Source of the DNA: Planctomycetaceae bacterium
GTDB taxonomy: Bacteria; Planctomycetota; Planctomycetia; Pirellulales; UBA1268
Direction of reading: 5' to 3'
Length of the DNA: 45,238 nt
Assembly: GCA_011523305.1 (NCBI GenBank)
Contig: WTHB01000176.1
Location: 1 to 45,238 of the forward strand
Below the pieces are notes generated by a model, which saw nothing but the letters and a program-made list of their open reading frames with translations, ran no database searches and was not told the DNA's origin. The translations under genes and the position numbers were made by a program. This document shows positions 33,256-43,100 of this stretch, one piece after another (positions within the stretch are counted from its first letter, which is position 1; every line of letters starts with the position of its first letter).

Positions 33256-33540
33256 GAGAACTCACTGGGTGGAAGTGACGGACACGTTGGATGAACGCAG
33301 CAGGGGGTGGAGCCAACAACGTTCGTGATTGGGTGCAAACCGGTGCCGTGTGGCAACCCGGTCAGGAGCCACGGGTAAACGGTGGTGGGTCGAGGGGCGA
33401 ACCCGCGTGAAGCGGGAGCACGGCATTCCCCGGCCGAAGATTGCTATCGACGCCACGACCGGAGTGGCTGCACAAGCGGGGCTGAAGAGGCTCCCTGCGC
33501 CGGTGGTGCCGGCTGTACGGCCAGAAAAGAAAGTTCTCGA
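33256..33540. promoter_or_regulatory. Leader and promoter region of the sigma-factor operon
   Basis: 285 bases without a credible gene. A small hairpin (CCCGC, loop GTGAA, GCGGG) lies near 33404-33418. The promoter of the sigma-apt-mnmA-floA set should lie here, but no clear -35/-10 pair was found. The preceding gene ends at 33541 on the same strand. Confidence 0.4.
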
Positions 33541-34443
33541 TTAGGCTGGCCGGTCGGGATGCTGACACCCCAGCCACCAGTCGAGCGTGACCAGTTCCGG
33601 GAGGGCACCCATCCGCAGCGGCACCATTGAGGTACCGATGCCCCGCGATACGTAGAGCGGTGGGCCGTTGTCACAGTACCAGCCGGCAACGTAGGAGCCG
33701 CTGCCCGGAGGAGTCACCAGACAGAAGCCAGCCGGTGCGATCTGACCACCATGCGTGTGGCCACTGAGCATGAGGGTCGCCGCTGGCCCCTGGATGGCCG
33801 GTAGCTGATCGCGGCTTGCTGGACAATGCGCTAGCAGGAGATGGTCCAGTTGTGGGTCGTGGGCAATGGAGCCAGTTGGCACCGCCGGCTGCCCACCCAG
33901 CAGGTCATCAAGTCCGCTGATGAGCAGGGGCTGCCCATCGTGCTCAATCAGCACGGTCTCGTTTGTCAGCAGTCTGAAACTGTGACGATCGAGCAGCCGT
34001 TGGAAGCTTGCGGGTGTGAGGCCGGCGTTGTATTCCCAGTTGCCCATAATGGCCAGCCGGTGCGGGGCCGCTGGCAGCAGGTCCAGAAATGCATGGAGGG
34101 GGCCGCTGCCGGCAGCCTGATCAAGGGCATCGCCAGTGAGCAGAATCATGTCGGGTGCGGCAGCCGTTACGGCCCTGAGCAGATTCGTTTCGAGACGGCC
34201 GATGCTTCGAATGTGGAGATCGCTCAGTTGCACCGCACGCAGTGGGCTGCGAGCGGGTTGGCCAGTTGGGCCAGGTGAGCCGAGGCTGAGTCGCGTGGTG
34301 GTGAGCAGTTGGGGCGCAATCGCGACCGACTCGGCCACGGCCCCACCGGCCAGCCCGCAGCCGGCAGCGAGTGACAATTTGAGCCATGTTCGACGGGAAC
34401 TGGTTTGGCGGGAACAGTGGGGGTGGGGGCCTGACAGCACCAT
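33541..34443 (-). CDS. Tat-exported metallophosphoesterase, YaeI/YkuE-like
   Basis: 300 residues with a twin-arginine signal (SRRTWLKLSLAAGCGLAGG, residues 16-34). Calcineurin-type metal-site motifs follow: SDLH (74-77), LLTGDALD (GD at 104-105), GNWE at 134-137 and SGHTHGG near residue 230. The third motif is normally GNHD/E, so its His is replaced by Trp. The overall arrangement is that of the YaeI/YkuE group of periplasmic phosphodiesterases and UDP-diacylglucosamine hydrolases. GAGGAG upstream supports the ATG. It follows the pseudo-hydrolase gene by 119 bases. Confidence 0.88.
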   Translation of the reverse strand: MVLSGPHPHCSRQTSSRRTWLKLSLAAGCGLAGGAVAESVAIAPQLLTTTRLSLGSPGPTGQPARSPLRAVQLSDLHIRSIGRLETNLLRAVTAAAPDMILLTGDALDQAAGSGPLHAFLDLLPAAPHRLAIMGNWEYNAGLTPASFQRLLDRHSFRLLTNETVLIEHDGQPLLISGLDDLLGGQPAVPTGSIAHDPQLDHLLLAHCPASRDQLPAIQGPAATLMLSGHTHGGQIAPAGFCLVTPPGSGSYVAGWYCDNGPPLYVSRGIGTSMVPLRMGALPELVTLDWWLGCQHPDRPA

Positions 34444-34562
34444 GAGGCGGCACTCCTCAGAACGAATGGAGGCAGGAGCCTCGTCATTTTGAGGAGTCCA
34501 CTCAAGGCCGATTTGGCGGTGAGCCGCCGGTTTGGGCCGTACAGTGGTCAGGGGGTTTCGGG

Positions 34563-35726
34563 TCAGGGGGTTTCGGCCGAGGTGGGGGCCGCGTCACGGA
34601 TGATCACGCTGTCGAGTTCATTGACGAGTGTCCGCCTGAGAAAGGCGAGGAGCAGCCGGCCAGCCTGGCTCGAAGCAGTCAAACCTGGTTCGTCGTCGGT
34701 GAGAATCAGCGTGCTATCGACTGCGACCGCTTCGAGGGCGGCGTGGAGCCGCTCGCTCTGACTGGCTGGAATGGCGGCGTCTGACCGCGGGTGAATTAAT
34801 AGTGTGGGCGGGTCACCGGCTGACACATACCGGAGCGGACTGGCGGCCAGGGCGGCCTCACGTAACTCGGGCAGCGGGCCACCAATCAGCCGGCTCGCTG
34901 CGGAGGAGGCCCGGTCATGTTCGGGCCCGAGGGTTGGCAGATGGGTAATTGGGGACATGCCACAGATGGCGGCGACGCGAAAGCGACGGGGGGGGGCAGG
35001 GTCGTCGGCGGTCGTGCTGGAGCTGTCGTCGAGTCCGAGCAGCATGGCGAGGTGGCCCCCGGCAGCCTGACCAACCACCGCAATGCGAGAGGGATCGATG
35101 CCCCAGACAGCCGCATCGTGGATGATGCGATTCATGGCCTCCTGGCAATCGTCTCGCTGCGTTGGGAAGGTACTGGCCGAACTGGGGCGGTAGCCAATGC
35201 TGGCGACTGCGAAGCCACGGTCAGTCAGCCAGAGAATGGGACAGTCAGCCCGTGAGGTATCTGTCCAGTCACGTCCCGGTACCCAGATGACCAGTGGCAG
35301 CCGACCGGTGCGGCAGCCGCCTGGCAGGTGGAGGTTGAACCGTTGGGAGGCATCGCCCTTACCGTAGGGCAGGCCCCGATGGTCGATCCGCAGTCCGCTA
35401 TGGGGTGGAACGGGTGCCTGAAGGTCAGCCGTTGTCGAGGGACCGTCGGGCGTGATCACCAGACCCCGCCGGGCAAGCCGCCGTTGGGCGCGCCGGGAAA
35501 GCCGTCGGCGTGGCGAGTTCGAACCAGCTGCCGACTCGGTACTCGGTCCGACACCAGCGGGTAGATCTCCAGCCGGACGGGGGTCGTCGCGGTAGAGCCG
35601 GGAGGCATGCTGCCCCAGTCCACCAGCTGCGACAAGATTCCCACTCCACACCAGTAGTGCCGCCCCGATCAGGCAGGCGGTGGGAACCGCAGGGCGGCAA
35701 CTGCGATGGCAGAGCGAGCGAAGCAC
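34563..35726 (-). CDS. Exported alpha/beta-hydrolase-fold protein lacking catalytic residues
   Basis: 387 residues, with a GTG start and a hydrophobic signal segment (ACLIGAALLVWSGNLVAA). A basic, arginine-rich stretch (SPRRRLSRRAQRRLARRG, about residues 71-88) precedes the fold. The fold follows BD-FAE-type esterases (FNLHLPGG, LPLVIWVPG, YRPSSASTFPTQRDDCQEAMN), but the nucleophile elbow reads GQAAGG at 219-224 where GxSAGG is expected, so the serine is alanine (Ala221). The HGGG oxyanion loop is VPGRDW. The later acid and His positions (HPRSDAAIP, DDEPGLTASS) also lack the usual residues. It is probably a binding or regulatory pseudo-enzyme. No ribosome-binding site is clear at the GTG, so the start is uncertain. 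Confidence 0.75.
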   Translation of the reverse strand: MLRSLCHRSCRPAVPTACLIGAALLVWSGNLVAAGGLGQHASRLYRDDPRPAGDLPAGVGPSTESAAGSNSPRRRLSRRAQRRLARRGLVITPDGPSTTADLQAPVPPHSGLRIDHRGLPYGKGDASQRFNLHLPGGCRTGRLPLVIWVPGRDWTDTSRADCPILWLTDRGFAVASIGYRPSSASTFPTQRDDCQEAMNRIIHDAAVWGIDPSRIAVVGQAAGGHLAMLLGLDDSSSTTADDPAPPRRFRVAAICGMSPITHLPTLGPEHDRASSAASRLIGGPLPELREAALAASPLRYVSAGDPPTLLIHPRSDAAIPASQSERLHAALEAVAVDSTLILTDDEPGLTASSQAGRLLLAFLRRTLVNELDSVIIRDAAPTSAETP

Positions 35727-35883
35727 GTCGGGGGAGGACTCCGGCGGGTCGTGACAGCGGCGTGTCCTCTGCTGTGGAGACAGCGTCGGTCAGCCTGAAC
35801 CACTCGAGCGTACCAAAGGGAGCACGCCGATGCGCCTGCCTGCCGGATGGCCCTCGTTTGCTGCGGGAAAACTACGGTAGCGA

Positions 35884-36981
35884 TCAGGGTGGGTTGGCAA
35901 ACTCCCCACCGCTGCGGGTGGCCAGCCCCTGCCAGATCTGCAAGGGAATGGTGTCGGTAATCCGGCGGGTTGAGCCATCGACCATGCCGGTGTTGACCAG
36001 GCCGCCGTGATGGCTGCGGGCAGTGATTGCCGCAAAGGTTTTTTGGGTGGCACTCTTGCCTTCCTGCTGCGAGTTGTAGTCGATGTTGTAAGTGCTGCCG
36101 CCACTGCTCAACGGCACGACCGTGTTCGGAGTGAAGGTGGCGGTGAACCCGGTGTGATGCACCCGACCGTCCGGCCACTCGGTGTGCCCGGTGTTGCTGT
36201 TTGTGTCAGGCCCGAGTTTGTTCTGTCCGCCACTGGCCAAGCCGGCGATCAAACTCGGATCAGTGGGGGGGTTACCGGCTGGATAACTGCCGCCCGGGTC
36301 AGTGGTGTTGCGGACGTATGGCGTGAAAGCCTTGATCTCACTGACGAGGAGCGTTTTGGAGAGCCCGTCAGTAAACATCTTGGCCCGGTAGCGGGAGTTG
36401 GGATGGAATGCCCCATTGCCCCCCTGGCCGGTTGCGGGGTCGTAGATGAACCAGGTGCCAAAGTTGAAGCCATAGTTGGTTGGGAAGACATAGTCGGCAC
36501 CATTCTTGGTGCGGAAGACGCGGTTGACTTCACTGGGGCAGGCCAAGGTCTCGATCTCCGTGGCGGCCACGATGCTGCCGTTGCCGCCCTGATCCCAGGG
36601 TTGTTCCAGATCGATCTGGGACGCCACGCGATCCTCTTCGAGATAGGGCAGGATGCGGCCATGCACGCCCCAGGAACCGTTGTTGCTGGTGAAGGCTGTT
36701 CCAGGCGTGTGCAGCATGCTGGGAGGAAAGTGACCATTTGCCGAGGCATAGGTATGCGTCGCCAGGACGAGTTGGCGGAGGTTGTTACTGCAGGCCAGCC
36801 GCCGAGCCGCTTCGCGGGCCTGCTGAACAGCCGGAAGCAACAGGACCAGCAGCACCCCGATGATGGCGATCACCACGAGTAGTTCGACCAGCGTGAAGGC
36901 CGCCGGTGCTGGTGGGAACGCTGTCGGTAGCCGGCAGCCGCTGGTTCTTCGCAACAGACGCAGGTGGGAAGGGAGCGGCAT
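35884..36981 (-). CDS. DUF1559 pseudopilin-like protein
   Basis: 365 residues from the ATG at 36981 (MPLPSHLRLLRR). A prepilin-like segment follows (AFTLVELLVVIAIIGVLLVL, then LLPAVQQAREAARR), and a DUF1559 domain ends with SHHGGLVNTGMVDGSTRRI and IPLQIWQGLATRSGGE. These proteins are very numerous in planctomycetes and resemble type II secretion or pilus pseudopilins. The residue before the expected Phe is Ala (PAAF) rather than the usual Gly. A GTG at 37095 is also open and overlaps the upstream stop as GTGA, but it would place 68 residues before the prepilin segment. I prefer 36981. Confidence 0.88.
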   Translation of the reverse strand: MPLPSHLRLLRRTSGCRLPTAFPPAPAAFTLVELLVVIAIIGVLLVLLLPAVQQAREAARRLACSNNLRQLVLATHTYASANGHFPPSMLHTPGTAFTSNNGSWGVHGRILPYLEEDRVASQIDLEQPWDQGGNGSIVAATEIETLACPSEVNRVFRTKNGADYVFPTNYGFNFGTWFIYDPATGQGGNGAFHPNSRYRAKMFTDGLSKTLLVSEIKAFTPYVRNTTDPGGSYPAGNPPTDPSLIAGLASGGQNKLGPDTNSNTGHTEWPDGRVHHTGFTATFTPNTVVPLSSGGSTYNIDYNSQQEGKSATQKTFAAITARSHHGGLVNTGMVDGSTRRITDTIPLQIWQGLATRSGGEFANPP

Positions 36982-37091
36982 GGTGAGGTTCGTTGCAGCG
37001 GGCTGTCTGAAAGCAACCTCGCTGCCTGGTTCAGGTGACTGCAGCGCTTCACACCACATTCTACGGCATCTGCAACGGTGCCCGTTTCGCT

Positions 37092-38333
37092 TCACGGAAA
37101 AATCACAAGTGGGGGGCTGTCGAGTTGGCGGGTGTAGTCATTACAAAACTGGATGAACTGCTGGTTGCTCTGGTCCTGCGCCTCCATGGTGGCGGCTCCG
37201 AAGCGGATGGCTGTCGTGATGGCGTGGTCGTCTGTCAGACCCAGCAGGCGGAGGCCAGCCAAGGCCTGCTTCACCCGGGGGTCGGCCGTGATCCGTGCCT
37301 CGGCGTCCGGCCGGGCATTCTGAGCGTCACCAGTGATGCGGTCACGCCAGAGGGTCGCCCAGCGGTTTGTTGTCGTCAGGACTTCAAACCGGCTCTCCAC
37401 CACAACGGTGTGCTGAGTGAGGTTCGTCGTGACACGGGTCGCTCGGAAATGCCCGTCGTCGATCGCCTGGGCGCGAGCCGATTGCACCCAGCGATCCTCA
37501 GGAGGTGCTGCCGGCGTTGCAGGGTGTCCCCCTGGCTGGCCAGCTGGCTCGAGTAGGTTGCTGATTTCAGCTTGCAGCAACTGCGTGATCATCGGCAGCA
37601 GTGTTGCTTCGGGAGCGGCTTCATCGAGTCGCACCAAAACATCGCCGGTTCCCTGAAAACTCACCGGGGCCCCGTACGTGTGCTGGAGGAGTGCCAGGCG
37701 TGCCTGCCACTGATCATCGGACTGTGGGAGTGGGGGCAGCCGATCAACCAGAGACGGTGGCTGCTGCGTGGCATCAATGCCGGCCTTGGTCAGGGCGGTG
37801 GCAAGCCTGTTTTGGGGGAGGGTTTCAACGTCGTCGAGGTGTTCCTGCCAGCCCCATTGCACGAGCCGCCGCCACGCTGGGTCGGCCGGGGTGACAGCCC
37901 GGACGGAACGCTCGGGGATTCGGAGCCAGAGGAACTGAAACGGCGGGGGCGAATCGACGGCAAGCAATTGCTGAATCCGCGTCTGTTCACGCTGCAGAAA
38001 GACCCGCAGCGGATCGTTCTGTTGTGCCAGCGGTGAGGCGAGGAGGGCATCAAGCCGGTCGCTGAGCTGCCGCCACGCGGTCGCTGTCTGCTCGGCGGCT
38101 GTGTCAATGGCTTCCTGCGCCAGGGCGGGCTCCCGTGCCTCCAACCAGTTGCGTTGCACCGCCATCAGGAGGCCATCGGTCTCACGTCGATCCACCACTT
38201 GGCCCCAGAGGACCGTGCCGTCAGTGAGCCGGACACGATCAGTCCCTGACGCGATGGCCCAGTCAATGGGCATCAGTAGGAGCAACGCTGCAGTGAGCGA
38301 GGACACGGCACCACGCTTGTCAGCAGGAGTCAT
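37092..38333 (-). CDS. Exported protein of unknown function, SHD1-like N-terminus
   Basis: 413 residues with a signal peptide of about 28 residues. A short SHD1/SH3-like barrel follows (RVRLTDGTVLWGQVVDR), of the kind often seen in planctomycete exported proteins. The rest is helical and Gln/Leu-rich (AWRQLSDRLDALLASPLAQQ, TLLPMITQLLQAEISNLL), then becomes beta-rich (TQHTVVVESRFEVLTTTNRW). No enzyme motif is recognised. Its 3' end lies 111 bases upstream of the preferred DUF1559 start, and overlaps the alternative GTG start of that gene. They are probably one operon. Confidence 0.75.
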   Translation of the reverse strand: MTPADKRGAVSSLTAALLLLMPIDWAIASGTDRVRLTDGTVLWGQVVDRRETDGLLMAVQRNWLEAREPALAQEAIDTAAEQTATAWRQLSDRLDALLASPLAQQNDPLRVFLQREQTRIQQLLAVDSPPPFQFLWLRIPERSVRAVTPADPAWRRLVQWGWQEHLDDVETLPQNRLATALTKAGIDATQQPPSLVDRLPPLPQSDDQWQARLALLQHTYGAPVSFQGTGDVLVRLDEAAPEATLLPMITQLLQAEISNLLEPAGQPGGHPATPAAPPEDRWVQSARAQAIDDGHFRATRVTTNLTQHTVVVESRFEVLTTTNRWATLWRDRITGDAQNARPDAEARITADPRVKQALAGLRLLGLTDDHAITTAIRFGAATMEAQDQSNQQFIQFCNDYTRQLDSPPLVIFP

Positions 38334-38821
38334 TCACTTCCCTCGCGCTGGCGTCATTGGCCTCATGCCTCTTGACGAGAAAATTACTGTGATGGTGGAG
38401 CGTCTCGGCGACGTATCGGCAGCCTCAATAAGAAGCATATTCCTTCGGTCTGATCCCGTCTAAAAACGCGCACAACAAAAGACCTGCCTCGGGAGTTCGG
38501 TGGTCTTCGTTTGGATTGCGGAACGTTGTTCTGCATGGCCATGATCCATTCCCAAGGTCGATGTTTGGGTTTCCTGTCGCGACGAGCGTTGCCTTCGGTT
38601 TGGCAGGACACTCCCCCAGCCACTCCTGCTGATGTCGCGTATTCCAGCTGTGCGGAGTTGCTCTTCCATGGTGAGGCACTCTGCGGATTCTCGTCAGCCG
38701 AGGGTTGGAGCGGTGGGCGGTCAGATAGACAGAGACCGCAACATATGCCAGCAATGCGACCAGCAAACTGCCAACTGCCAGTGCAGAAGTTGGCCGTCAG
38801 TAATCGCTCCTGGACATGCGG
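38334..38821. other. Intergenic stretch with a possible gene remnant
   Basis: 488 bases without a clean gene. On the minus strand a membrane-like segment, SLLVALLAYVAVSVYLTAHR, lies near 38710-38770. It has no ATG and a stop shortly before it. Its frame continues to 38425 with poor protein character. Moving the frame by one just after the helix gives a longer polar sequence, so a small membrane protein broken by a frameshift is possible. Otherwise I see only the likely promoter of the 38333 gene. Confidence 0.35.
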
Positions 38822-39667
38822 TCACGCCGGAGCGGGGGCGACAGGGTCAGCGGCCTCGCGGTGGGCGGCGGCCAAGAGGGCCGGCCGGTCGAGTGGGCAG
38901 CCGGCGCCGGTTCGTGACAGGATTGTGACAAACTCGAAGATGGGCGTTGCCCAGAAGCCTGCTTCCCGCAGTGCGAGGATCTCCATCGCGTTGAGGTCAC
39001 TCGTAATCAGCCGGAAGCTCGAGGGGGTAAAGACCCAGGCGTGACAGTCTTCATAGCCGCTGGCATTACGGAATCGGTGGCAGGCGTTCATCGCGGCAGT
39101 GACGTGATTGGGGAGGGTAAAGCGACCTGCTGGGACGTCAGGTGAGGGGGGCTCGAGCTCCGCGTAGTTGGCCACGAAGTCAAAGGCTGAGCCAGGTGAA
39201 TGTTGCGTTCGTCCTTCAAAGTGGGCCTGCAAGACGCTACCGGTGGTCGAGGCGGGCCGGAAGAAATCAAAGCACCGGCGCCTGTCAGGCACAACCAGCA
39301 CGAGCTGGCCGGTGGGCGTGAGCGTCTTCTCGCACTCACGCAGAAAGCCGAGCATGTCGGGGGTGTGTTCAATGACGTGCGAGGCGACGACCACATCGAA
39401 CTGGCCTTCACCGACGAGCTGTGAGAGAGGCTCACCCCGCCAGATGTGGGTCACCTCTTCGATTTTGGTGAGGTCGATATTGGGATTGGTTGCGTATTTG
39501 GCTCGGAGACCTGCGGCGTCCATGTAGTCGACCGTCTCGACCGCATGGCCCATGGCCCTGGGTAGCAGTGGGTCGTAGCTGGGGCCGATCTCAAGACAGA
39601 GCCCTGATGCGTCGAAGAGGCTGCGGATTTCGTCACCGCGCGAAATGGTATAGCTGAGGGTGTCCAT
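38822..39667 (-). CDS. Class I SAM-dependent methyltransferase
   Basis: 281 residues from the first in-frame ATG (39667). A TTG at 39760 would add 31 residues and is possible. The Rossmann SAM site is LCLEIGPSYDPL (near residues 22-33), followed by FDVVVASHVIEHTPDM and QLVLVVPDRRRCFDFFRP. The C-terminal half has YEDCHAWVFTPSSF. It is close in layout to the two other methyltransferases of this region, and such enzymes act on sugars or glycan ends in surface polysaccharide loci. It diverges from the glycosyltransferase. No strong ribosome-binding site is visible at either start. Confidence 0.85.
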   Translation of the reverse strand: MDTLSYTISRGDEIRSLFDASGLCLEIGPSYDPLLPRAMGHAVETVDYMDAAGLRAKYATNPNIDLTKIEEVTHIWRGEPLSQLVGEGQFDVVVASHVIEHTPDMLGFLRECEKTLTPTGQLVLVVPDRRRCFDFFRPASTTGSVLQAHFEGRTQHSPGSAFDFVANYAELEPPSPDVPAGRFTLPNHVTAAMNACHRFRNASGYEDCHAWVFTPSSFRLITSDLNAMEILALREAGFWATPIFEFVTILSRTGAGCPLDRPALLAAAHREAADPVAPAPA

Positions 39668-40194
39668 GACTCGTGTTTGTCCGAACTCGTGGAAGTGATC
39701 TGTGTTGTACAGATCAGCATGGGAGTGCCGTCGCGTATCGACAGGGTTCTCGTCAATCAAACAGAACGAAAGGAAATCCGGCTGCTCGGCCGCTGCGGCA
39801 TCAGCGAGCCATTGCCCAAGGGAACGTGTCGGCAGCCTCGCCGAAACGACCGGTCAGGGGAAAGACCAGCCGTGGCAGGAAGTCACCATAGACATCCGCG
39901 AGAAGCCTCCCGAAATGCCCTTGCCTGGCCTGCCGATGATACGTAGTTTCCCGTGACTATTCGATCTCCAGCAGCCTCTGCTCGGAACTGCTGAAAGGAC
40001 CTGTGATCACTGGTCACACCACTGGAAAAGGCAAGAACTCCACGTGAGAACAGGCAGTTTTTCCGATTCGCCTGCAGGGCAACACGTCCGGCACAGCTTT
40101 TCCTATTACGAGAGGCGGTCCTTCCAGTTGAAACCAACCCCATTCTCCTGGCTGGATGAGTCGACGAGTCATTGCGCGTAGGGAACCACGGACG
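39668..40194. promoter_or_regulatory. Divergent region before the glycosyltransferase
   Basis: 527 bases with no convincing gene, unless the methyltransferase starts at the TTG at 39760. A perfect 7-bp inverted repeat, TGATCTG (39696-39702) and CAGATCA (39710-39716), lies 29 bases upstream of the methyltransferase ATG and could be an operator. Both promoters should lie here. I found no clear core elements. Confidence 0.4.
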
Positions 40195-43100
40195 ATGCAA
40201 ATTGGACGATCAGTAGCCACTGTCAGCCAGCGGATTCCGGGTCTTGGGTTTGCCGTGCGGCGCATCCAACACCAGCTTCGTCGTCGTCGCGCAGCACGGC
40301 GTCTCCACCGGCTCGCTCTTGGGGACGGCATTGTCCCCCAGCCGAAGCACATGGCGGGCTGGTCCGCCACACCTACTGAGTACGCCACCTGGATCGCCAC
40401 GCTTGAAGTTCCGAATGAGCGTCTCCGTTTGCCCGGTGGCGGGTCGCCATCTCCGGATGCCGAACCCGTCTTCAGTGTTCTCATTCCGGTCTATCGGGTG
40501 AAGCGGGAGTTTCTTCGCCGGACGCTCGACTCGCTGCGTCACCAGCAGTTCACTCGCTGGGAGGCCTGCATTGCCTGCGCGGATGCGGGCAGCGCGGAGA
40601 CGCGACAATTGCTTGAGGAGTACGCCACCCGTGACGACCGCTTTCGTGTCGAGTTTCTCGCTACTAATGGCGGCATCTCGGCCAACTCAAACGCCGCTCT
40701 GGCAATGGCTCGCGGAGCGTTCGTCGCGCTTCTCGATCACGATGATGAACTCGCTCCGTTTGCGCTGCAGCGGATGCACGAGGCGATTGCAGCGGAAGCC
40801 GATGCCGACTTTCTTTACTCTGACAAGGACAGCATCGACGAGGACTCAACACTCCGGCAAAACGCACTTTTCAAACCTGCGTGGAGTCCCGAGATTCTCT
40901 TCTCAGTCAACTATCTGACCCACTTCAATGTGATGCGAACCAGTCTGGTCCGGGAACTTGGCGGGTTTCGCAGTGAGACCGACGGGGCTCAGGATTGGGA
41001 CATCTTTCTCAGGGTCTGCCACCAGTCTCGGCGAATCGTGCGGGTTCCGGGTGTCCATTACCACTGGCGGATTCACGCTGCCTCGACCTCAACCGGCATT
41101 GATGCCAAGCCGTACGCCCTCGCGGGCCAACTGCGGGCCCTTGAGGACCATGTTGATCGGCTTGAGCTGCCAGCCCGGATTGTGCCCAACGACGACTCCG
41201 GCTTCCAGGTCTGTTGGCGGGGAGATGCCGTCGGAGCCACCCACCTGATTATCAACGGCTACGCGGCTACCCCTGACGCAATTCAACGGGTTGCTGGTCT
41301 GGCTGCCACCGCAGCGGCTCACCGGGTGACGCTCATCTGCGAGCCGGAGGTGGCCAAAATGGTCGACCGGAGCGTTGGGCCCACAGTCGAAGTCGTCAGC
41401 GGTCCGGAACAGGATCGGATCACGATTATCAACGAACTCGTGGCAGCCAATCGAGAGGTGACCAGGGCTGTCGTGCTGCTCTCGGCCGCTACCATCGACC
41501 TTACTTCCGGTTGGCTGGCTGAACTGGCTGGCTGGGTCACCGGCCACCCGGAGATCGGCTTTGCCAGCGGTTTGGTGCTGGACGCAAAAGGGCTCGTGGT
41601 TGAAGCAGGACTGATAGTCGATCGGTTCGGCACCGGCTCGCCGATGTTCCGAGGCAGTCCGTTGCGGCAATGGGGCTGGTTTGGTGGCCCGCTTTGGTAT
41701 CGCAACTGCACGGCTGCCTCGCCCTGGGCCCTGGCAATCAATGCCGACGACTGGGTGGCAGCTGGGGGTCTCGACGAGCGGCTCAGCTGGCAGTCAGCCT
41801 GCATTGAGCTCTGTCGGGCGATCGGTCGGACCGGCAAGCGGGGGGTTGTCGATCCGCACGCCCGCGTGACCCTTGAGCCCGGCCCACTCCCGCCGGTGCC
41901 AGACTTCCACGACAGCCTGCGGGACGATCCCTACTTTCATCCGGCGTTTGCCTCGGTGGTGCCGCTGGCCCTGAGGGTCGGTGATCCTGATGCCCTCTTC
42001 GAAAGTAGGCCGAGTCGGCGGTTGCCGAAGCTGTCGCTGCCCCGCTGGTCTCGTTCGTGCCCGCCCGCTGGTCGCCCCGCTCCGGCGGCTCCCGGCAGCT
42101 ACGCCGCTGATGCGTTGGCCCTGGCCGGCATCAACAACTGCACCCTCGCCGAGCTTCAGGTGCCGCAGCAGCATCCGGAGCGAGTAGGCCGTGGTGCCGG
42201 GGCCGGCTGGTGCAACTGGTTCCTGCCCCCTTTCGACAACCCCTATTACGGCGGCGTGATGACCATCCTGCGGTTTGCCGACTATCTCAAGCGGACGCAG
42301 GGAATCGGCCAGCGGTTTCTGATCTGTGGCGGCTGCGACGCCACCGCGCTTGCCGAGAAGATCACTGCCGCCTTCCCGGCGCTTGCCGGGGCGACTGTCC
42401 GGCCGCTCGACTCAGCCGAGGCGATCCAGGTGATTCCTCCGGCTGACTACTCGATTGCCACGCTCTGGACCACCGCCTACGTGCTCCAGAAGGTTCGCAA
42501 TACCGGGCTGAAGTTTTACTTCATCCAGGACTGGGAACCGCTGTTTTATCCGGCCGGCTCCACCTCGGCCCAGGCCGAGCTTACCTACGAATTCGGCTTT
42601 TACGGCATCACCAACACCCGCACGCTGCGGCGGCTCTATGAGGAGGAACACGGCGGCGTGGCGATCCATTTTGCTCCCCAGATCGACCCGGCCATTTTTC
42701 ATGGCAGCCCGCTGCGGTCTGACACCGGCTCGCGGCGGCTTTTCTTTTACGGTCGTCCAGGTCACCCCCGCAATGGCTTCGAACTGGCGGCGGTGGCCCT
42801 CCGTGAGCTCAAGCAGCGGCTCGGCGATCAGGTCCAGATTCTCTGTGCCGGCTCCCCCTGGAATCCCCGACAGTACGGACTTGATGGGGTGATCGAAAGT
42901 CTGGGTCTGCTGCGCTATGAGGAAACAGCGGAACTGTATCGTTCCTGTCACGTCGGTTTTGTGATGATGATGACCCGACATCCCTCGTACCTGCCCTTTG
43001 AGTTCATGGGCTGCGGTGGACTGCTGGTCTCCAATGACAACCGGGCTAACCACTGGCTCCTCGAGGACGGTCGCAACTGCCTACTCGCACCGCCGAGCGG

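Noticed and set aside
36007-36882. 291-residue plus-strand open frame
   Set aside because: It lies opposite the DUF1559 gene, whose C-terminal signature is unmistakable.
40156-40194. Earlier start for the glycosyltransferase (13 codons further upstream)
   Set aside because: No ribosome-binding site precedes it, whereas AGGGA precedes the ATG at 40195. Spacing is long, so the choice is weak.
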